A stretch of 36,702 bases of DNA, from the NCBI GenBank assembly GCA_934157205.1, contig CAKPHJ010000013.1, positions 1 through 36,702 on the forward strand. Reading direction: 5' to 3'. The notes under the pieces were generated by a model. It was not told the origin of the DNA, made no database searches, and saw nothing but the letters and a program-made list of their open reading frames with translations. Shown one piece after another: positions 25,365 through 34,260 of this stretch; the stretch's first letter is position 1, and each line of letters begins with the position of its first letter. The DNA comes from an uncultured Clostridia bacterium (lineage in GTDB: Bacteria; Bacillota; Clostridia; TANB77; CAG-508). The position numbers and the translations under genes are program-made.

Positions 25365-27146
25365 TTAATTATTATTTTTATTTTCTGTGAAATTTATACC
25401 TACTAATATTGGTAAACATACAAACATACAATAAACATATCTATATTCTGCGTATACTGGTGAAGCATTTGTTGTAAGCCATAATAATAATACTGGTATA
25501 TATGTTAGTAATTGTATATAATTTCTTTTATATATAACATACATTGCCATAATTAATACTATCCAAAAATTAAAACCAATACTATATAACATTGAACTTA
25601 ATGGTATATCTCTTTTATCTATTAAACTGTCATATTTTCCTATTATTTCTAAATTTACTATTGGTTCTTGCTTAATGTTTAATTCTTCTGCTTCTACTAG
25701 ATTTTCTCTAGAAACAACCCAATTTACTGTTTCTGGGTACCAATATCCATAATTGTTACATAAAAATGCTTCAATTGATGCTCTTGGATATTTTAATGAT
25801 AATTCTAACCATAATTTAATAAATCCTATTTTGTCATTTTTAAATGCTTCATCATTAAATTGGTCCTTTACTGGGTCTGATAATGTTGGTATATATTCAT
25901 CTGCTAAATTTTCAGATGGTAAATATTTATAAATTTCTTCTTTTTCTTCTGTTGTTAGTGAATCTGAATAATATTTTGTTATTCTTGCAAATTGCTGTAA
26001 TGGTATTGACAAAGCTTCCCTTGATGATCCTTGTTTTACATTAAATATTTGAAATACTGGTCCTTTCCATATACAGTAAAATGCTAAAATTACACATGTT
26101 ACAATAATTAATTTTTTATAATATTTTTTAGCAAATATAAAAATAAAAGGTAATGTTAATAAAACAACATACACTCCATTATTTCTGAATAATATTACTA
26201 ATATCATACTTGTAACTAATAATAAAATATTTTTTTTAGAACTAAAAAATGCTTCTTTATTTGCTGCTACTTCTGTCATTACAATTGTAAAAAATAACAT
26301 AGTTATAGCAAATGGAATGTCTTTCCACATTGTAATACTATAAATTCCATTTACAGGATAAAATGCATAAAAAATTAATGTTAATACTCTTATTTTTTTG
26401 CTAATTCCTTTTTTAGCCATGTAATAAATAGCAAATGAAAAACTAGCTGATAAAAATAACATCTGCATAATGCTAAAACATGCTATACTACTTGTAAAAT
26501 CATTTCTTATTTCTCCTACTTTCATAAATAATCCAATTATTGTTGTGTGTATTAGTGGATGATGGTTTGTTAGTTCAAGTCTTCCAAGACTTTGATAAAT
26601 TTGTAGCATTGAATCTGCTGTTATTTGACCTGGATAGTATCTAAGAAAATATGGTATCCAAGCTAAAAATATTATTCCCCATGTTAAAAAAAATGTTTTT
26701 TTATTATTTGTAAAATACTTACATGTTTTTTCAAATATTTTTTTATTTTCTATTTCAGAATAGATTCCTACAATTACACCATAAAAAATTATTGTAGAAC
26801 CAACAAATTTTATAAATGATTTTAATAAAGTAGTTTTACTTCCAATTATTTCATTTAAGCTTAGATCAATTTGTAAACTTGCGCCTATTACTTCAAATAT
26901 TGCTAATATTATTGCTAATATTATACCACATAATTTCATTCTTTTATTTTTTATAGAACTTATTTTTTTAAGCAACCAATATGTTAAAATAAAAAGAATA
27001 AGTATATATACAGAATTTCCATTAAATGAATTTAGTAAACTTTTATTTTTATCTAAATCAATGTTTAATGCAAATGTTACCAAAATAGAACTTATTATGA
27101 GTATATAGCTTTTTAATTTTATTAGTTTTTCTTTTATTTTTTTCAT
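25365..27146 (-). CDS. Large polytopic membrane protein (DUF6020-like, probable glycosyltransferase)
   Basis: The 593-aa protein has about 13-14 hydrophobic helices. A conserved-looking segment WIPYFLRYYPGQITADSMLQ, then HHPLIHT, resembles clostridial DUF6020 proteins and GT-C-fold sugar transferases, where an acidic residue after the first helices is catalytic. A large external loop near residues 395-500 precedes the last helices. It lies between the GT2 and GtrA genes, so it probably transfers lipid-linked sugars to a wall polymer or protein. The family assignment is from memory of the motif. Confidence 0.65.
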   Translation of the reverse strand: MKKIKEKLIKLKSYILIISSILVTFALNIDLDKNKSLLNSFNGNSVYILILFILTYWLLKKISSIKNKRMKLCGIILAIILAIFEVIGASLQIDLSLNEIIGSKTTLLKSFIKFVGSTIIFYGVIVGIYSEIENKKIFEKTCKYFTNNKKTFFLTWGIIFLAWIPYFLRYYPGQITADSMLQIYQSLGRLELTNHHPLIHTTIIGLFMKVGEIRNDFTSSIACFSIMQMLFLSASFSFAIYYMAKKGISKKIRVLTLIFYAFYPVNGIYSITMWKDIPFAITMLFFTIVMTEVAANKEAFFSSKKNILLLVTSMILVILFRNNGVYVVLLTLPFIFIFAKKYYKKLIIVTCVILAFYCIWKGPVFQIFNVKQGSSREALSIPLQQFARITKYYSDSLTTEEKEEIYKYLPSENLADEYIPTLSDPVKDQFNDEAFKNDKIGFIKLWLELSLKYPRASIEAFLCNNYGYWYPETVNWVVSRENLVEAEELNIKQEPIVNLEIIGKYDSLIDKRDIPLSSMLYSIGFNFWIVLIMAMYVIYKRNYIQLLTYIPVLLLWLTTNASPVYAEYRYVYCMFVCLPILVGINFTENKNNN

Positions 27147-27163
27147 TTTGTTTTATATTCTCC

Positions 27164-27640
27164 TTATTTTTTATTTTTTTTAAATACTATAAATTTACTA
27201 AACACATAATTTACTATAACTACCATAACTTGAGTTACAATTTTTGATACTACATCATTTATATTTAGTACTTTTACCATTATAGCAAATGTTCCTACAT
27301 CACATAAAATTCCTGAAGCTATTCTTGCCATAAAAAATGAAACTAATTCTTTTAAAAATGCTTTTTTAGTATTTGCTGTACTTTCAAATACAAATATTCT
27401 ATTTGTTATATATGCAAACAATACAGAACAAAACCAAGATAATCCACTACTTACAACTTCATCTATTTTTAGTAATTTAGCAAATATAAAATATGAAACA
27501 AAATTTACTACAGTTGTTAATACTCCAAATACAAGGTAATTTATAATTTCTTTATACTCTAAGTAAAGTCCTTTTAGTGTTTCTATATTTAAGTTTTTGA
27601 AATCTACTTCATTTATTTTAACTTTTTTTGTTTCTTTCAC
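27164..27640 (-). CDS. GtrA-family membrane protein
   Basis: The 158-aa protein has four transmembrane helices in the GtrA/DPMS pattern (NYLVFGVLTTVVNFVSYF; VLFAYITNRIFVFES; QVMVVIVNYVFSKFIVFKK). GtrA-like proteins are thought to flip polyprenyl-phosphate sugars. It starts with GTG at 27640 after AAGGA. The next gene begins 18 bp downstream. Confidence 0.9.
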   Translation of the reverse strand: MKETKKVKINEVDFKNLNIETLKGLYLEYKEIINYLVFGVLTTVVNFVSYFIFAKLLKIDEVVSSGLSWFCSVLFAYITNRIFVFESTANTKKAFLKELVSFFMARIASGILCDVGTFAIMVKVLNINDVVSKIVTQVMVVIVNYVFSKFIVFKKNKK

Positions 27641-27699
27641 TTATTAACATTCCTTCCTTCTTTTTTACTATTATTTTGTTTTATTATTTATATTATTTT

Positions 27700-28650
27700 C
27701 TATTTTGTTTTTAGCAATTCTCCTATTGGTTTTTTCTCGTTTAATCTTTTTATTGTTTCTGCAAATAATGGTGCAATTGATACAATTTTGATTTTTTCAA
27801 TTTTTTTATCTTCTGGCAAAGGAATTGTATTTGTTATAACTAGTTCTTTTATTGGTGCATTTTTTATTCTTTCAATTGCTGGTCCAGAAAGTACTCCATG
27901 TGTGCAAGCTGCATATACTGCATTTGCTCCAAATTCTTTTAAAACTCTTACAGTTTCCATCATAGAACCTGCTGTATCTATTTCATCATCAAATATAATT
28001 GCATTTTTCCCTTTAACATCTCCAATAATTGTTGTTCCTATTGCTTTATCATTATTACCATCTCTTCTTTTATCTAACATTGCTATTGGACAGCCAAAAA
28101 ATTCTGAATATTTATATGCTTTTTTTGAACTTCCAGCATCTGTTGCTACAATGACCTTGTTTTCTAGATTTTTCTTTTCAAAGTATTCTTCTAATAATCT
28201 TTCAGCTGAAAGTCTGTCACAATTTATATTATTAAAATATGCTTGGATTGCTGGATTGTGTAAATCACATGTTATAACTCTTGTTGCACCTGCAGCTTCA
28301 ATAAGTTCTGCAATTAATTTTGCAGTTATTGGAACTCTTGGTTGATCTTTTTTGTCTGATCTTGAATACATATAATATGGTAACACAACATTAATGTTTC
28401 TTGCAGATGCTCTTTTTACGGCATCTATAGTTATTAATAGTTCCATTATCCTTTCATTAACAGGAGGTGTATTTGTTTGAACTAAATATACATCTTTTTC
28501 TCTAACTGTTTCTAAAATTTGAACAAAATTGTTATCGTTTTTAAATTTCATTCTGTTTATTTTTCCTACAGGTTGTTTTAAATAGTTACAAATTTCGTTT
28601 GTAAAATTTTCAGCAGATTTGCTACAAGCAAATATTTTAATATTTTCCAT
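27700..28650 (-). CDS. prs: Ribose-phosphate pyrophosphokinase
   Basis: It makes PRPP from ribose-5-phosphate and ATP. The 316-aa protein has the family motifs PYYMYSRSDKKDQPRVPITA, TCDLHNPAIQAYF and the PRPP-binding loop IIFDDEIDTAGSM (usually VDDMIDTAGT; here DDEIDTAG, a small variation). The region VATDAGSSKKAYKYSEFFG is also typical. It starts at ATG 28650 and is intact. Confidence 0.95.
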   Translation of the reverse strand: MENIKIFACSKSAENFTNEICNYLKQPVGKINRMKFKNDNNFVQILETVREKDVYLVQTNTPPVNERIMELLITIDAVKRASARNINVVLPYYMYSRSDKKDQPRVPITAKLIAELIEAAGATRVITCDLHNPAIQAYFNNINCDRLSAERLLEEYFEKKNLENKVIVATDAGSSKKAYKYSEFFGCPIAMLDKRRDGNNDKAIGTTIIGDVKGKNAIIFDDEIDTAGSMMETVRVLKEFGANAVYAACTHGVLSGPAIERIKNAPIKELVITNTIPLPEDKKIEKIKIVSIAPLFAETIKRLNEKKPIGELLKTK

Positions 28651-28669
28651 TTTATATTATCCTTTCTTT

Positions 28670-29491
28670 TTAATATTGTAATATTGCATCAAGTATTTCT
28701 TTTTCAGTTAATTTTCCCTTTTGATTTGTTGTTATATTAAGTATTATGTTATTATTTTTTTCGTAAGATTGTATTTCTTGCATAGGATCCATATCCTCAA
28801 ATGGATATTCTATAATTTCTCCTGTAATATAATCTCTTTCATATGCAATTTTTGTAATATTTATTATATATAATTTGTTTGATTTTGTCATATTATAAAG
28901 CTTTTTTGTATTTTCATTGTTCGAATTTTGTTCTATATTTAAATAACCATCTTCTGATATTTCAAAATTGCTTATGTTATTATCTTTTAATAGTTTCGTA
29001 AATTTTTCTTTTGATTGATCTGAAATCCATATTCCTGTATTTTTAGGCTTTTTTGCTATTAATTCTTTTATTTCGTTTTCATTTGGTTTTCCATTTTTTA
29101 AAATACTTGCTAAATCAATATCATATTGAACTTCTGGTTTTATTTGCAATATTTTTCTGCCATCATATTCTTCTTCTACATAGTAAATTTCAGAATTAGC
29201 TGTTGCATTTATTTCATTTTTTATTTCTTCTATTTCATTTTTGTTAGTGTTTTCATATTTTTGAATTTCTTCTTGTTCTTCTAATTCATTTTCATTTAAA
29301 TTATTGTTTTGCTCTTTTTTTGCTTCATTTATAGTATTTTCGTTTTTTACTATATTTAATTCTGTTTCTTCACTTTTGTTTAGCTTATTTTTGTTTAAAA
29401 AAATTATAATACCCATAATAATTAATATTGTTATTATAATTGATATAATTATACATTTTTGTTTTTTATTTTTAATTTTTATCCTCTCCAT
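28670..29491 (-). CDS. Membrane-anchored hypothetical protein
   Basis: The 273-aa protein has one N-terminal transmembrane helix (CIIISIIITILIIMGIIIFL, about 13-32), a long acidic Asn/Glu/Lys-rich linker (33-100) and an extracytoplasmic globular domain (about 103-273; YYVEEEYDGRKILQIKPEVQ). I do not recognise the domain. It is transcribed before prs with an 19-bp gap, so it may share the transcript. The start at ATG 29491 has only a weak purine site. Confidence 0.7.
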   Translation of the reverse strand: MERIKIKNKKQKCIIISIIITILIIMGIIIFLNKNKLNKSEETELNIVKNENTINEAKKEQNNNLNENELEEQEEIQKYENTNKNEIEEIKNEINATANSEIYYVEEEYDGRKILQIKPEVQYDIDLASILKNGKPNENEIKELIAKKPKNTGIWISDQSKEKFTKLLKDNNISNFEISEDGYLNIEQNSNNENTKKLYNMTKSNKLYIINITKIAYERDYITGEIIEYPFEDMDPMQEIQSYEKNNNIILNITTNQKGKLTEKEILDAILQY

Positions 29492-29584
29492 CTTCTTTTT
29501 TTATATAATAACATTTTTCTCTGTATTATTCAACTAATATTCTAAAATTTAGATATTCGTTTGATAAAATAAAATTGTTTTTTG

Positions 29585-29613
29585 TTGACATAAATACTGC
29601 TATGTGATATAAT
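29585..29613 (+). promoter_or_regulatory. Consensus promoter of the GC-rich gene
   Basis: Perfect TTGACA (29585-29590), 17-nt spacer and perfect TATAAT (29608-29613). It is much closer to consensus than most promoters in this window. Confidence 0.9.
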
Positions 29614-29637
29614 TTATGCAGATTATTTAGAAAGAAC

Positions 29638-29718
29638 AGTAGAGAGTTATCTCTACTTGTAGATTAGCATTTGTAGGTCTTGTGCTAATAGCCTATTTTA
29701 TAGTAATAGGAACTACAA
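29638..29718 (+). promoter_or_regulatory. Structured 5' leader: hairpin plus three-way junction
   Basis: A perfect hairpin AGTAGAGA-GTTA-TCTCTACT (29638-29657) is followed by a junction: P1 TTGTAG (29657-29662) / CTACAA (29713-29718), P2 ATTAGCA (29663-29669) / TGCTAAT (29683-29689), P3 CCTAT (29692-29696) / ATAGG (29706-29710). The P2 loop repeats TTGTAG (29671-29676), so it could compete for CTACAA. This is a riboswitch-like or attenuator-like plan; no known class is recognised. Confidence 0.5.
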
Positions 29719-29750
29719 AAGAAAAAGACTATATAAGGAGTTTATATAAT

Positions 29751-30071
29751 ATGATCGATATAGCATACGATACTACTCATATTATATATAAGGTTAACGA
29801 TCAAATTGATGCTAAAGCTATTAGCACCAAGGAAGTGCGTTCTATCACATTCGTTGGCAGTGATTGGGCATGGGACTTGGCGGTCACATTCATCGAAACC
29901 TTGGGACGGTCGTATCAAAAGATGGATCGGTTGAAAGAGACCAGCCTCATTGAAGAGGTGGAGTCTTCTTTCAAGGCAAACGATCATTCAATTACATTCA
30001 GTGGCCCCTGGGGTGATTATATTCACCCAGAAATCATTAGCATTTTGAAGGATGTGTTAAAAAACAATTAA
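29751..30071 (+). CDS. Small GC-rich hypothetical protein, probably acquired
   Basis: The 106-aa protein starts at ATG 29751, 10 nt after AAGGAG; an upstream GTG frame from 29682 overlaps the structured leader and is not preferred. From about 29820 the coding sequence is clearly richer in G and C than any neighbouring gene, and it uses CGG twice (LGRSYQ and MDRLKE), a codon otherwise absent as arginine in the native genes here. It has no signal or membrane segment; FSGPWGDYIHPE and SDWAWDLAVTFIE are distinctive. Family unknown. A consensus promoter, structured leader and strong GC-rich terminator make it a self-contained unit, suggesting horizontal transfer. Confidence 0.7.
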   Translation: MIDIAYDTTHIIYKVNDQIDAKAISTKEVRSITFVGSDWAWDLAVTFIETLGRSYQKMDRLKETSLIEEVESSFKANDHSITFSGPWGDYIHPEIISILKDVLKNN

Positions 30072-30078
30072 AAGGAAT

Positions 30079-30120
30079 CCCCCGCCTTGAACAGCTTTGT
30101 TCTTGGCGGGGGTTCTTTTT
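30079..30120 (+). terminator. Strong GC-rich terminator
   Basis: CCCCCGCC-TGAACA pairs with TGTTC-GGCGGGGG around a short loop and is followed by TTCTTTTTT. It shares the foreign composition of the gene it ends. It also faces the end of the convergent gene at 30120. Confidence 0.9.
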
Positions 30121-30743
30121 TATTTTTTTCTTTTAGTTTTTAATGCAATTATAAAAATAATTGCAACAATAATTATTGTTCCTATTAGCACATAACTATC
30201 ATTTCTAGAAACTTGAGGTTTATCTTTCAAATCTTCTAATTTTATTGTATAAACATTTAAATTGCCATTTTCAGCTATAACATTTATATTTATAATTTTT
30301 TGTTCTTTTTGAATTTGAACTGTTCCTGCACCATCTACTTTAGCCTTATTATTATTTGTTTCTGCTATAATACTTAATGTTTCTATATTTTCTCTATTTG
30401 GCAAATATATTGTGTATTCATTTTTTAACATATCAAATTTTGGATCTAATGAATAATTTTCCACTATTAAGTTTTTTAAATAATTATCACTAGATTTGCT
30501 TGAATATTCTTCTGTTGAGTTTGTAGACTGGTTTTCATTTATTTCTTCATTTTTCTTTTCTTCTTCATATTGTTTTGCTTGTTGTTCTCCTTCTTCTGAT
30601 GTAAAATCTGCTTTTCCAGAACTGTTTGGTGGAACTGGAATATCTACTATTCTTTCATATTCTGTTTCTGCATAAACAGAAGAATAAATTCCAAATATAA
30701 TTAATATAATACACATTAATATTATTTTTATATTTTTTTTCAT
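30120..30743 (-). CDS. Cell-surface protein with cadherin-like beta-sandwich domain
   Basis: The 207-aa protein has a signal peptide (about 1-25, ending YAE), an acidic Gln/Glu/Ser-rich spacer, a cadherin-like beta-sandwich domain (about 88-175: NYLKNLIVENYSLDPKFD, NEYTIYLP, VYTIKLEDL) and a C-terminal membrane anchor with a basic tail (YVLIGTIIIVAIIFIIALK-TKRKK). ATG 30743 is preferred because the ATG at 30755 touches the AAAGGA site. It lies 50 bp downstream of the glucosaminidase gene, so it may be co-expressed wall machinery. Confidence 0.75.
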   Translation of the reverse strand: MKKNIKIILMCIILIIFGIYSSVYAETEYERIVDIPVPPNSSGKADFTSEEGEQQAKQYEEEKKNEEINENQSTNSTEEYSSKSSDNYLKNLIVENYSLDPKFDMLKNEYTIYLPNRENIETLSIIAETNNNKAKVDGAGTVQIQKEQKIININVIAENGNLNVYTIKLEDLKDKPQVSRNDSYVLIGTIIIVAIIFIIALKTKRKK

Positions 30744-30793
30744 ATAAAAATCCATTCCTTTCTCGCTTGGCTCAAAGGCTTACAATGCCACTA

Positions 30794-33700
30794 TTAATTT
30801 ATTTTTTTCAAATAGTCTGATACCACAAATCCTTTTGTTCCGTCATCAAAAACAACTTCGTCCCACCAGAAATTATCATAATAATATTTTCCAGTTAAAA
30901 TTCTTGTTCCTTTTGTTCCATCTGATGCTGAAAGAATTATATCAAAGCTTTTTCCTGGTCCAATTCTTACATTTACTCCCATACCATCATTTGTTTGTAC
31001 TTGAACTCTATCACTACAATTTGTTTGGTCTGAAATGATTTCTAGATATTCATTTGAACAATATCCAATATTTCCAGATGGTGTTAGTACTTTATGCCAA
31101 CCATTTGATTCTCTTTCTACAGATAATAATATTGTACCTGATTGCATTCTTTCTATAACTATTCCAGATGCTTCTGGTTTTTTTCTTAATGCAAGTCCCA
31201 TAGTTGTATTTACAACTTTTACATTCATTGGACCTTTTGTTGTTAATGGATTTTCGCCTTGTCCTGTTGGTTTTTCTGCTACTGTAGTTGGCATATTTTC
31301 ATATACTGGTATTATAAATTTTATTTTGTTATCTAAAGTATTTGTATTTACATATGCACTTCTAAATGTTATTGCTTCACTATATGCTGCAGATAAGTTT
31401 TGCATATATTGATGGTTATAAAAACCTCCTCCACTGGCTGGATTTACATCAAATTTATTTAAGTATAATGTATTTTGTTTTATATCTATATAATTTGATT
31501 TTAATATTTTTATTCCACCTTCTAGACCTTTTTGCATTGTATTCCAACCAGCATTTTTCGCATATGCTAATGCTGTTGGTATGTCGTTTCCAACTTCTGC
31601 TCCAATATTAAATGGATTAAAATATTTTTTTCCATCATTGTCTCCACTGTCCATATTGATTGTTCCTGAACCTTCAGCTCCTTGTTCTTGAATAAGTCTA
31701 GCTATTACATAATATGGATTTATATTTGTACTTTCACAAGCTTTTCTTATATCTTCTGCATACTTTTCTAAAAATGTTTTATTTACTTCATACTGTATAG
31801 AGCTCAATGTTGCTCCACTTGCAGAATAATTACCTAAATCAACAAATTGAAATACATCTGTATCATTTAAGAAATTTCTTATATCCATAAAATATGCAAT
31901 TGCATTATAAGAAGCTGATGCCCAATTTCCACTAACATAAGGATTTGGTGCAATCCAATCTCCTTTATATGTTGGAGTATAAACTAAATTTCCTCTTTTA
32001 TTTTCATATTCATATTCAGATCTAACAGCTGTTTGAAAATCTATTCCAGTATATAATACTTCAAATTCCCAATTTGGGTGTGATTCTACTAGTTTGTCTA
32101 CAGTCTCTGAAACTCCTGGATATTTGCTTGTGTCTATTGTTATTCCTTGATTAGCTTTAGGTAGATAGAACATTTGTCTTTCTGTATTTTTTAGTCCTTC
32201 TAATATAATTATAGAACCATTTTCTATTTTATCTTTTACTGTTATTGCTAAATCTGGTCTTGTTAGTGGAGAAATAATCCAGCCATTTACTTTACTATCT
32301 CTTAAAATCCACATTTGTCCTATTTCACCTTTATATTCATCTTGTACAATTTCTACACCATTTCTAACTTCATTATTTTTAACAGTTAAACTCTTTTCAG
32401 TATGTAATGCTGTTATTTTGTAAAAACCATTCATGTATTCAAACTTGAATTTTTGTGCTTTTGCATTTCCATAGTTCCAAATGTCTACTTTTGCATTATT
32501 TTCTTTGCTACTTCCTGCTACTTCTATTACTTTAGAGTCTTCTGCACTAACTGCAATTTTATATGTACCACTTTCTTTTGTTTTAGAAGTTTCAACTGTT
32601 TTTATAAAATAAAACATTTGATTATTTGTTGTTTCTGATTTTGATAATATTATTTTTGAGCCATTTTCTATTGTTCCTTCTATACTTAATGCTAAGTTTG
32701 GATTGTTTAATAAAACCATTACCCAACCATTTTTTTTGCTATCTTTTATAAGCCATTTTTGACCTTCCAAGTCTTTATAATCATCTTGTACAATTTGGCT
32801 TCCTTCTTGTAAATTATTATCTTTAACAGTTAAACATTTTCCTGTATGTTTAGCCAATATTTTATAATATCCATCTACATATACTAAGTCAAATTTTTGT
32901 GCTGAAGCATTTCCATATTCCCATATTCCTATTTTTGCACCATTTTCTTTGTTGCTACCTGAAACCTCTAAACCTTTTGTACAACTAGAACCTACCAAAA
33001 TTTCATAAGTTCCTTCTTCTCTTGTTTTTTCTTGACTATTTAAATTATATAAATAATACATTTGGTTATATGTTGTTTCTGATTTTGATAATATTATTTT
33101 TGAACCATTTCCTATTGTTCCTTCTATACTTAATGCTAATTCTGGATTACTTAATGATTCTATAACCCAGCCGTTTACTTTGCTATCTCTAACAATCCAT
33201 TTTTGTCCATCTAATCCTTTATAATCATCTTGTACAATTTGGCTTCCTTCTTCTATATTATTATTTTTTACTGTTAAACTTTTACCTGTATGCATTGCTG
33301 TTATTTTATAAAATCCTTCTTTATATTCAAAATAGAATTTTTGAGAGTCTAAATTTTCAAAGTTTTTAATATTTACTACAGCATTAGAATTCTTATTTTC
33401 TTCAGCTATTTGAATTGTTTTATTTGCATCTTTTCCAACAGATATTTTATATATTCCATTGTCACGCTTTTTTTGTTCATTATTTAAATTATATAAATAA
33501 TACATTTGATTATTCGTATTTTCACATTTTGATAATATTATTTTTGAACCATTTTCTATTGTTCCTTCTATACTTAATGCTAAATCTGGATTATATGCTG
33601 AAACTATTAACCAACCATTTTTCTTACTATCTTTTATTATCCATTTTTGGCCTTCTAAGTTTTCATAGTCTTGTTGCACTATTTCACTGTTTTCTTTTAT

Positions 33701-34243
33701 GCTATTATTTTTTACTGTTAAACTTTTACCTGTGTGCATTGCTGTTATTTTGTAATATCCATCTTTGTATTCAAAATAAAATTTTTGTGCATTTGCATTT
33801 TCATAATAATTCCAAATATCAATTTTCGCATTATTTGATTTATTGCTTCCTGCTACCTCTATTACTTTTTCTGGATTGCTTCCTACTGCAATTTTATATA
33901 TGCCATTTTCTTTAGTTTTTTCTGCTTTTTGTTGTGTATATTTTGTTGTGATTTCTAAATTTTGTGTTTGTGGTAAATCTACATTCTCTTCTTTTGTTTC
34001 ATTTTCTTTTAATTGGTTTTCACTTGTTTCATTTTGAATATTATTTGTTTCATTTAATGTGTTAGTATTTGTATTTTCATTATTTTTAATATTGTTAAAG
34101 TCATTGGTTGCATTTGAACTATTATTTGTACTATTTGTATTGTTTTGCTTTATAATATTATTTTCTGCATAACTATTTAATGATATTAATGCAATTATAA
34201 TAATAGTTACTAATAAAACTACTGCCATTTTTTTTATTTTCAT
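30794..34243 (-). CDS. Secreted glucosaminidase with four ricin-type repeats and two SH3 domains
   Basis: The 1149-aa wall hydrolase has a signal peptide (ends near NSYAEN), an Asn/Thr-rich linker (30-110), four ricin B-type trefoil repeats of about 143 aa (about 112-690; each with GIYKIAVG, AQKFYFEY, YKITAMHTGKSLTV, GQKWIIKDSKKNGW), a LytD-like endo-beta-N-acetylglucosaminidase domain (about 700-985; WEFEVLYTGIDF, ARLIQEQGAEGSG, YFNPFNIGA) and two bacterial SH3 domains at the C-terminus. The glutamate in RLIQEQ is the likely catalytic acid. ATG 34243 follows AAGGAG by 8 nt; an in-frame GTG at 34252 is less likely. It is co-transcribed 17 bp after the carboxypeptidase gene. Confidence 0.88.
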   Translation of the reverse strand: MKIKKMAVVLLVTIIIIALISLNSYAENNIIKQNNTNSTNNSSNATNDFNNIKNNENTNTNTLNETNNIQNETSENQLKENETKEENVDLPQTQNLEITTKYTQQKAEKTKENGIYKIAVGSNPEKVIEVAGSNKSNNAKIDIWNYYENANAQKFYFEYKDGYYKITAMHTGKSLTVKNNSIKENSEIVQQDYENLEGQKWIIKDSKKNGWLIVSAYNPDLALSIEGTIENGSKIILSKCENTNNQMYYLYNLNNEQKKRDNGIYKISVGKDANKTIQIAEENKNSNAVVNIKNFENLDSQKFYFEYKEGFYKITAMHTGKSLTVKNNNIEEGSQIVQDDYKGLDGQKWIVRDSKVNGWVIESLSNPELALSIEGTIGNGSKIILSKSETTYNQMYYLYNLNSQEKTREEGTYEILVGSSCTKGLEVSGSNKENGAKIGIWEYGNASAQKFDLVYVDGYYKILAKHTGKCLTVKDNNLQEGSQIVQDDYKDLEGQKWLIKDSKKNGWVMVLLNNPNLALSIEGTIENGSKIILSKSETTNNQMFYFIKTVETSKTKESGTYKIAVSAEDSKVIEVAGSSKENNAKVDIWNYGNAKAQKFKFEYMNGFYKITALHTEKSLTVKNNEVRNGVEIVQDEYKGEIGQMWILRDSKVNGWIISPLTRPDLAITVKDKIENGSIIILEGLKNTERQMFYLPKANQGITIDTSKYPGVSETVDKLVESHPNWEFEVLYTGIDFQTAVRSEYEYENKRGNLVYTPTYKGDWIAPNPYVSGNWASASYNAIAYFMDIRNFLNDTDVFQFVDLGNYSASGATLSSIQYEVNKTFLEKYAEDIRKACESTNINPYYVIARLIQEQGAEGSGTINMDSGDNDGKKYFNPFNIGAEVGNDIPTALAYAKNAGWNTMQKGLEGGIKILKSNYIDIKQNTLYLNKFDVNPASGGGFYNHQYMQNLSAAYSEAITFRSAYVNTNTLDNKIKFIIPVYENMPTTVAEKPTGQGENPLTTKGPMNVKVVNTTMGLALRKKPEASGIVIERMQSGTILLSVERESNGWHKVLTPSGNIGYCSNEYLEIISDQTNCSDRVQVQTNDGMGVNVRIGPGKSFDIILSASDGTKGTRILTGKYYYDNFWWDEVVFDDGTKGFVVSDYLKKIN

Positions 34244-34260
34244 AGTTTTCACTCCTTATT

